Shown here piece by piece: positions 5,654-10,450 of a stretch of 10,450 bases of DNA. The notes beneath the pieces are model-generated. The model was given only the letters and a program-made list of their open reading frames with translations. It did no database searches and was not told where the DNA came from. The stretch is taken from assembly GCA_004555175.1 (NCBI GenBank), contig SFJE01000047.1:1-10450 (forward strand), in the 5' to 3' direction. The stretch is from Lentisphaeraceae bacterium. Its GTDB lineage: Bacteria; Verrucomicrobiota; Kiritimatiellia; RFP12; DVOR01. The translations under genes were made by a program, and so were the position numbers. Every line of letters begins with the position of its first letter. Within the stretch, counting starts at the first letter, position 1.

Positions 5654-6621
5654 CAGCGGACAAGGCGGCCAGAGGGGAGGGTGCGGAGGTCGGGGGGCGT
5701 GGTGGCGCAGGCCTCGCGGGCGCAGTCGCAACGGTCGGAGAAGCGGCAGCCGGGGGCGTAGTGTCCGGGGCTGGGAACCTGACCGGGGATGGCGCGCAGG
5801 GTCTTGCCGCGCGTGGCGTGGGAGGGGAGCGCCTCGAGGAGGGCGCGGGCATAGGGGTGCTTGGGGCCGGCGAAGAATTCGGCGGCGGGGGCTTGCTCGA
5901 CCACTTGGCCGGCGTACATCACGGCCACGCGGTCGGCCATCTTGTAGACCACGCCCATATCGTGGGTGATGAAGATCATCCCGGAATCCTTGCTGTGGAG
6001 CTGGAGCATGAGCTCGAGGACCTGGGCTTGGATGGTGACATCGAGGGCGGTGGTAGGCTCGTCGGCGATGATCAGCTGGGGCTCAAGGATGAGGCACATG
6101 GCGATCATCACGCGCTGCTGCATGCCGCCGGAGAGCTCGTAGGGGTAGCAGCGCATGGCGAGGGTCGGGTTCTGGATGCCAACCTTCTCGAGCCAAGCGA
6201 GGGCCTTGGCGCGGGCGCCTTCCTTGGAGATCTCGGTATCGTGGATGCGCACGGCCTCGACAATCTGGTCGCCAATGCGCACGAGCGGGGAGAGGGCGGT
6301 CATCGGGTCTTGGAAGATGACGCCAATCTTCTTACCGCGGTAGGCGCGAATCTTGGCGATGGGCAGCTTGAGGAGGTCGACGCCCTCAAAGAGGATTTCG
6401 CCGCCGAGGATCTTGGCCGGGGGCGAGGGGAGCAGACGCGGGATGCACATCGAGGAGACGGACTTGCCGCAGCCGGACTCGCCGACCACGCAGAGGATTT
6501 CGCCGCGGTTGACCTCGAAGGAGACATCCTGAACGGTGGTGACGGCCTGGCGGGTTTCGTCGTTCTCAAAGGCAATCGTGAGATTGCGCACCTGCAAGAG
6601 GGGTTGGGCTTGGGCGCTCAT
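5638..6621 (-). CDS. OppD/DppD-type peptide ABC transporter ATP-binding protein
   Basis: A 327-residue ATPase that powers peptide or similar nickel/opine-class ABC importers. Motifs are complete: Walker A GESGCGKS (47-54), Q-loop FQDP (103-106), signature LSGGMQQR (163-170), Walker B LIIADEP with catalytic E188 (183-189) and the H-loop THD (219-221). The C-terminal oligopeptide-transporter extension (HPYARALLEALP...) carries the GCRFSDRC...C cysteine cluster seen in OppD/OppF/DppD proteins, where it can hold an Fe-S centre. The ATG at 6621 has AAGGGAG (6635-6629) seven bases upstream. The frame extends to 6687 only by running into the permease gene. It follows the YejE/OppC-like permease by 13 nt and is probably co-transcribed with it. 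E. coli YejF is a double-length fusion of two such ATPases; here only one half exists and no OppF-type partner follows. Confidence 0.92.
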   Translation of the reverse strand: MSAQAQPLLQVRNLTIAFENDETRQAVTTVQDVSFEVNRGEILCVVGESGCGKSVSSMCIPRLLPSPPAKILGGEILFEGVDLLKLPIAKIRAYRGKKIGVIFQDPMTALSPLVRIGDQIVEAVRIHDTEISKEGARAKALAWLEKVGIQNPTLAMRCYPYELSGGMQQRVMIAMCLILEPQLIIADEPTTALDVTIQAQVLELMLQLHSKDSGMIFITHDMGVVYKMADRVAVMYAGQVVEQAPAAEFFAGPKHPYARALLEALPSHATRGKTLRAIPGQVPSPGHYAPGCRFSDRCDCAREACATTPPDLRTLPSGRLVRCPFAE

Positions 6622-6634
6622 GGTTCCGCTCCCT

Positions 6635-8266
6635 TTACTGAAGTTTGCTGAAAGGCTTGGGGTCGAAGGCGTTGCGCACGCCCTCACCCACCATCACCGT
6701 GAGGAACATGACCGTGAAGATGGCCAGGGACGGGAAGAGGATGAGCCACCAGGCCCAACGGTAGACCTGCGCCTGGTTGAGTAGCTCGCCCCAACTCGGG
6801 GTCAGCGGCGGCAGGCCAAAGCCCAGGAAGTCGAGCGAAACGAGCGCGCCGATGGCCCCGACGAGGAGGAAGGGGAAGAGGGTGATAATCGGCGTGAGGG
6901 CGTTGGGGAGCACATGACGGAAGATGATGCGCGCATTGCTCAGCCCCTGGCAGCGCGCCGCGGCAACGAAGGGCCGATTGCGCAGGCGCAGGAACTCGGC
7001 GCGCATGTAGTAGGAGAGGCCGATCCAGCAGAAGAGGCCGTAGACCAGCAGGAGCAGCCAGAAGCTCCTCCCGAAGACCGAGCCAACGAGCACCATAATG
7101 TAGAGGAAGGGCAGCGCGGCCCAAATCTCCGTGAAGCGCTGCACCACAATATCCACCTTGCCGCCGAAGAAGCCCTGGATCGCGCCGACGGTCATCCCCA
7201 GCGCGGTGGCAGCGATGGCCAGGAGCAGGCCGAAACTCATCGCAATGCGCGTGGCGTAGAGAATGCGCGAGAAGACGTCGCGCCCCGATCCATCCAGACC
7301 AAAGATGTGCCGGCGGGTGGGCGGGAAGGGGAAGCGGATGTTATTACTGGAATAGACGGTGTAATAGGTGCCGGCGTCATCAGTCCACGAGAAGCCATCG
7401 GCGGCGGTGATGTCCTTCTCAAAGCCACGCTTGGCCCAGGTGCGCAACTGGGCGAGGAGGGCTTCGGGCGGGAGCGCTTCGCCCTCGCGGAGATCCAACT
7501 CCACCTCGCCGCCCACGTGCTTAAAGACGTAGCTCTGCTTGGGGAGGAAGCGCTGGCCGCCGGGGAGAATGGCGTGGAGGTTGATACGCAGCGAGGCGGG
7601 CAGCGCATCGCCCGGGGTCGGCGCGAGGGTGAGGACGAGCGACTTCCACGGGAAGGCGCGCAGGACCATCGGGTGGACCTCCTGCTCGAAGGCGGGGCAC
7701 GCCTCGCCCAAGAAGCGGCGATTGAGCTCCGCGCGCAGCTCGGGGGAGAGCTCGATGAGGTCGGCCAAGTTGGCGGCTTCGTCACGCAAATTCACGCCGG
7801 GGAAGAACTGCTCACAGCTATCCTGGCGGATGAGCTTGTAATCGCGCGTCAAGTTAAAGCGGCCGATGGGCTGATTGGGCACGAGCGCGACGGTGACGCG
7901 CTTATCCTTCTCCAGGTCCTGGGCGTTGAGCGTTTCGCCCGGCGAGTAGCGCACTGGGGCAAAGAGGGCGAAGTTCTTGGGGTTGGCCGTGAAGGCGGGG
8001 CTCTCGACGAAGGTGCGGTAGTCCACATGACTCGTCTCGCCGGCGGCCTTGAGGACGGCTTCGGGCGGCTGGGCGCGCAGGAAGGGGAAGCTCCACTCGC
8101 CCTCATAGCGCATGAGGAGCGGCTTGGCGTTGGCAATCATCTCGGCGCAGAGGCTCACCACATAGAGCGCCACCAGGAGCTTCAACGACCAGAAGGCCAG
8201 GCGCGATCGGCGGAAGCGGTCCAAGCGCTTCTGGGTGAGGGGCGAAAGGTGAAATAACTTCTTCAT
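6635..8266 (-). CDS. YejE/OppC-type peptide ABC permease with large extracytoplasmic insertion
   Basis: A 543-residue inner-membrane permease. The N-terminus (SPLTQKRLDRFRRSRLAFWS, then a helix at about 28-46 and AKPLLMRYEGEWSFPFL) closely matches E. coli YejE of the microcin C/peptide importer. The C-terminal 224 residues, from HIFGLDGSGRDVFSR at 320, form the standard BPD transmembrane domain. The EAA loop is at about 436-460 (AAARCQGLSNARIIFRHVLPNA), and the GALVSLDFLGFGLPPLTPSWGELL motif follows. YejE is about 340 residues, so roughly 200 extra residues lie between the first helix and the permease core. They are mostly charged and soluble, and should face the periplasm. The start has AGGA eight bases upstream (8278-8275). 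It lies 13 nt after the TPR gene. No partner permease (YejB/OppB) is visible. Substrate unknown. Confidence 0.88.
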   Translation of the reverse strand: MKKLFHLSPLTQKRLDRFRRSRLAFWSLKLLVALYVVSLCAEMIANAKPLLMRYEGEWSFPFLRAQPPEAVLKAAGETSHVDYRTFVESPAFTANPKNFALFAPVRYSPGETLNAQDLEKDKRVTVALVPNQPIGRFNLTRDYKLIRQDSCEQFFPGVNLRDEAANLADLIELSPELRAELNRRFLGEACPAFEQEVHPMVLRAFPWKSLVLTLAPTPGDALPASLRINLHAILPGGQRFLPKQSYVFKHVGGEVELDLREGEALPPEALLAQLRTWAKRGFEKDITAADGFSWTDDAGTYYTVYSSNNIRFPFPPTRRHIFGLDGSGRDVFSRILYATRIAMSFGLLLAIAATALGMTVGAIQGFFGGKVDIVVQRFTEIWAALPFLYIMVLVGSVFGRSFWLLLLVYGLFCWIGLSYYMRAEFLRLRNRPFVAAARCQGLSNARIIFRHVLPNALTPIITLFPFLLVGAIGALVSLDFLGFGLPPLTPSWGELLNQAQVYRWAWWLILFPSLAIFTVMFLTVMVGEGVRNAFDPKPFSKLQ

Positions 8267-8279
8267 AGTTCCAGTCCTG

Positions 8280-10271
8280 TCACTTCGTTGCGTCCATCTG
8301 CATCAATTCGAGCGCGGGGGCATGCACGCCGTCGGCCCCCTGGTTCATCCGCGGCACATAGGTGACCTTCTGCACCTGGCCGGGGGCGACCATCCGCCGC
8401 CCCTGCGCGTCAAAATCCTGCGTCTGACCATCGGCCGTCAAGCGCGTCCACCCTTCACACCGTCCGCCCTCGCTGTAGCGATAGGTGTCGCGCCAATTCT
8501 TGAAGGCGGTCAGCAGCGGGTCCTCGTAACGATAGCCGCTCTCGGGGGCGCGGTAGTCAATGGCCAACAAGCGGCCCTGCGCGTCATAACTCCGCTGTTC
8601 GTTACCCAACGAGCGGAAGGAGACGAAGGCGGGCGCGGTCATCACGCCATCGGCACGCACGCCCACGCAGGCCACCTCTACTCGGCGCGAGAGCCGCCCA
8701 GCCACCTCGGTCGGTGCCTGGTAATCCACCTCGATGGTGCACATCGTCCCCGTGCTCGTCAGCGGGCGCAACCGCACCTTTGCCGCATCGCCCTGCACCA
8801 CGAACCAGTGGAACTTCATCCCCCGCTCGGGGCTGGCGGCCTCAACGGTCAGCCGACGCGTGAACGAGCGCCCGCGCACAATGCGCGTGATGCACGTAGG
8901 TGTGTCGGCAATGCGCTCACCGCCCACCAGGTCAAAGTAGTCCACAAACTGCACGGGCATCGTCTCCTGACGCACCGCCAGGGCGAGGGCGGGGGGCAGC
9001 GCCTCGGGAGTCAAGGCATGGGCCGCGCGCAAGAACGCCTCGCCCTCAATCTGCTTGGGGTCGAAGACGGCCGGATGGGCCGAGGCGGTGAGGTAGCCCG
9101 CGCTGCCGCGCACATGCTCGCGCAACAGCCGCTGCATCGTGGGCACCAAGGCCCCGCGCTGCAACATCTCGCGCTTTGCCTCGGGCGGCATCACCGCGAT
9201 GGCGGCCAAGATCAGCTCGGTCAAGTCGCGCTGCGCACCCTTCGCGTCAGGCTTCTCCGCGCCGGCGAGGTCGGCCGAAGCGATGATGGCCGGGTTGCGC
9301 GCATAGAGCAAATCCCCCTGGAAGGCCGGACTGTAATCCACCGTTGCATCATACACATAGAGTTGATTTGCCGCCGCCAGCCGAAAGGCCAACCCCATCG
9401 CCGCGGCATCCGACGAAATCCCGCGCGGAATCGACCGCCAGAAGACCGAGTTCCCCATCATCACCGAGGCATTCCCCACCACCGGAACCGCCGAAAGCCC
9501 CGTCGAGAAGATCCCATTGGCCATCCCCCGATGGGCCTTCGCGCTCTGCGCCGTCTCGCCATAGAGCACCGGCGTCAACCCAGGAAAGGCCTCGTAGCGC
9601 ACCGCGCAAAGATCCTCATCGCGATTCACATAAAGCACCCCGGCGCACCCCTCCGCCGACATCAGCGGCCGCACCACCTCCGCAAAGGGGCCTGCATAAT
9701 CCGCACGGTCTACCGCCCCCTTCGGCGGCTGCAGCTGCAGCAACGTGGTCATGTACCCACCACTACGCGGATCCCACTCCCACTGCGTGTTGCGCTCATT
9801 CACCTCCGCCTCAGCCCCCACCGGAACCTGCGAAACCAACGCCCGCGACAGCGTCGCGTTCTGCGCACCCACCTTCGCCGCCTCCCGCGCCTGCGCGAGC
9901 ACTGCCTTATACTCCGGCAACCCCCGCACCGCGCTCAAATCCGTATCCCCCTCCAACTGCTTGATGTCCACAAAGCCCCGCTCCACCGCCTTCTTCAGCC
10001 AGTCGAGCGCCTCTTCGGTCCGCCCCCCGCGCGCACAGACGCACGCCACATTGTAGTGCCAATTCGCGTCCTGCGGAAAGAGCTTCACCCCCGCCCGCGC
10101 CGCGCTCTCCGCCGCCAACAGATCCCCCCGCCCCAGCGCCTCCACAAACTGCGCAAGCGTCCGCTTATGCTGCGGGAACAAGCGCGGCATATCAAAGACC
10201 GATTGCCCATACGCCGCCACCGCAGCCAACAGCCACGCCAAGATGCACCAAAACCGATTCAACCGCTTCAT
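8280..10271 (-). CDS. exported TPR-containing protein with YD-like C-terminus, unknown function
   Basis: A 663-residue protein that I cannot assign. The start at 10271 gives a clean signal peptide (MKRLNRF, then a hydrophobic stretch to AAVAAYG, cleavage likely near residue 22). AGAGAAG lies seven bases upstream. Residues about 35-130 look like TPR helices (NWHYNVACVCARGGRTEEALDWL and a following pair). The middle region is soluble with no motif I recognise. About residues 450-560 are beta-rich, and the C-terminal 100 residues contain YDAQGRLLAIDY and FDAQGRRM, which resemble YD/RHS-type repeats. It precedes the permease gene by 13 nt, so it may share its transcript. Its place ahead of a permease suggests an envelope role, but it has no recognisable solute-binding-protein fold and I do not claim one. 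The 5' half favours G-ending codons, unlike cca and the permease. Confidence 0.75.
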   Translation of the reverse strand: MKRLNRFWCILAWLLAAVAAYGQSVFDMPRLFPQHKRTLAQFVEALGRGDLLAAESAARAGVKLFPQDANWHYNVACVCARGGRTEEALDWLKKAVERGFVDIKQLEGDTDLSAVRGLPEYKAVLAQAREAAKVGAQNATLSRALVSQVPVGAEAEVNERNTQWEWDPRSGGYMTTLLQLQPPKGAVDRADYAGPFAEVVRPLMSAEGCAGVLYVNRDEDLCAVRYEAFPGLTPVLYGETAQSAKAHRGMANGIFSTGLSAVPVVGNASVMMGNSVFWRSIPRGISSDAAAMGLAFRLAAANQLYVYDATVDYSPAFQGDLLYARNPAIIASADLAGAEKPDAKGAQRDLTELILAAIAVMPPEAKREMLQRGALVPTMQRLLREHVRGSAGYLTASAHPAVFDPKQIEGEAFLRAAHALTPEALPPALALAVRQETMPVQFVDYFDLVGGERIADTPTCITRIVRGRSFTRRLTVEAASPERGMKFHWFVVQGDAAKVRLRPLTSTGTMCTIEVDYQAPTEVAGRLSRRVEVACVGVRADGVMTAPAFVSFRSLGNEQRSYDAQGRLLAIDYRAPESGYRYEDPLLTAFKNWRDTYRYSEGGRCEGWTRLTADGQTQDFDAQGRRMVAPGQVQKVTYVPRMNQGADGVHAPALELMQMDATK

Positions 10272-10450
10272 AAACCAACTTCTCTCACGAATAGGCAACA
10301 TTCTACCACAACCCCGCCGCCGACACAAACCGCACGCTGCTCGCGCAAGGTGCCGCGAGTTGTATAATCAACCCGAAACTTTTTACCACCGTGCAATTCG
10401 TGTGGAAAAAGGGTATAAGGGGAAGAACGGAGTTCGTCCCCTTACCTCCC
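10272..10450. other. upstream region of the TPR gene
   Basis: No gene is seen. A TATAAT string on the plus strand (10363-10368) and the overlapping minus-strand TATACA lack a properly spaced -35 box. TTGCAC on the minus strand (10396-10391) is 24 bp from TATACA, too far for a standard promoter. The TPR gene promoter probably lies here but cannot be fixed. Confidence 0.4.
10416..10444 (-). terminator. near-perfect hairpin, probable terminator of a gene beyond the window
   Basis: TAAGGGGA-A-GAAC (10416-10428) and GTTC-G-TCCCCTTA (10432-10444) pair at 12 of 13 positions around a GGA loop. On the minus strand the stem is followed, after ATACCC, by five Ts (10410-10406). This fits an imperfect intrinsic terminator for a minus-strand gene upstream of the TPR gene. 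It could equally be a dispersed palindromic repeat. Confidence 0.4.

Noticed and set aside
4119..5969. Long plus-strand open frame (616 residues) opposite cca and the ATPase
   Set aside because: Its product is a Gly/Glu/Ala-rich string with no motif, as expected opposite a GC-rich gene with C-ending codons. The minus-strand genes have full family motifs.
6914..8257. Plus-strand open frame (447 residues) opposite the permease
   Set aside because: The sequence is Glu/Gly/Ala-rich without motifs, and the minus strand encodes an unmistakable ABC permease.
8322..10367. Long plus-strand open frame (681 residues) opposite the TPR gene
   Set aside because: Its His/Arg/Pro/Leu-rich composition and lack of any domain point to a shadow frame. 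The minus strand gives a signal peptide, TPR-like helices and a ribosome-binding site.
10361..10396. Promoter for the TPR gene from TTGCAC and TATACA/ATTATA on the minus strand
   Set aside because: Spacing is 22-24 bp and no clear extended -10 is present, so I could not support it.
1..10450. tRNA genes
   Set aside because: I looked for the GGTTCGAATCC T-arm pattern with a matching acceptor stem in the non-coding gaps and found none.

Overview
The window is a bacterial chromosomal segment with six recognisable genes, all read from the minus strand. They are separated by unusually repeat-rich and hairpin-rich non-coding DNA. GC content is high, especially in 4,100-8,300. Three things fit a free-living or host-associated member of the Planctomycetota/Verrucomicrobiota/Lentisphaerota group: the CACAAAGAACACAAAG-type and GTCGACA-type intergenic repeats, a YejE/OppC permease with a very large extracytoplasmic insertion, and an exported TPR protein with a YD-like C-terminus. 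This placement is inference and could be wrong.

Layout in minus-strand transcription order, from high to low coordinates. (A) 10,271-8,280 encodes an exported TPR protein of unknown role, preceded at 10,416-10,444 by a hairpin that probably ends an upstream gene. (B) 8,266-6,635 encodes a YejE/OppC-type peptide ABC permease and 6,621-5,638 an OppD/DppD-type ATPase. The gaps between these three genes are 13 nt each, so they look like one operon. No OppB/YejB permease, solute-binding protein or second ATPase is visible in the window. (C) 5,552-4,122 encodes a class II CCA-adding enzyme/poly(A) polymerase family protein whose predicted N-terminus runs through a GTCGACA heptad repeat element. (D) 4,121-3,496 is a 626-bp gap holding a REP-like palindrome, a GC-rich cluster of hairpins, a dispersed 18-bp repeat, an extended -10 promoter and a highly structured leader. 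(E) 3,495-519 is a tightly overlapping three-gene module (ATGA and TAATG overlaps): a GtrA-like flippase, a GtrB/DPM1-like GT2 polyprenyl-phosphate glycosyltransferase and a DUF6056-like polytopic membrane protein. Together these probably load a sugar onto undecaprenyl phosphate, flip it and transfer it to a surface glycan or other envelope acceptor. (F) 518-1 is non-coding and holds several repeat families.

The most unusual signal is the leader of module (E). Downstream of an extended -10 (TGCTATACT, minus strand, 3,700-3,692) the predicted transcript contains a long hairpin of five stacked helices (3,634-3,525). A classical hairpin-plus-U6 terminator (3,524-3,496) follows directly and abuts the gtrA start codon. 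The gtrA ribosome-binding site lies in the terminator loop. A 14-nt segment inside the long hairpin can pair 13/14 with the loop and 3' arm of the terminator, so the layout offers mutually exclusive terminator and antiterminator folds, as in a riboswitch or attenuator. I could not match it to a known class.
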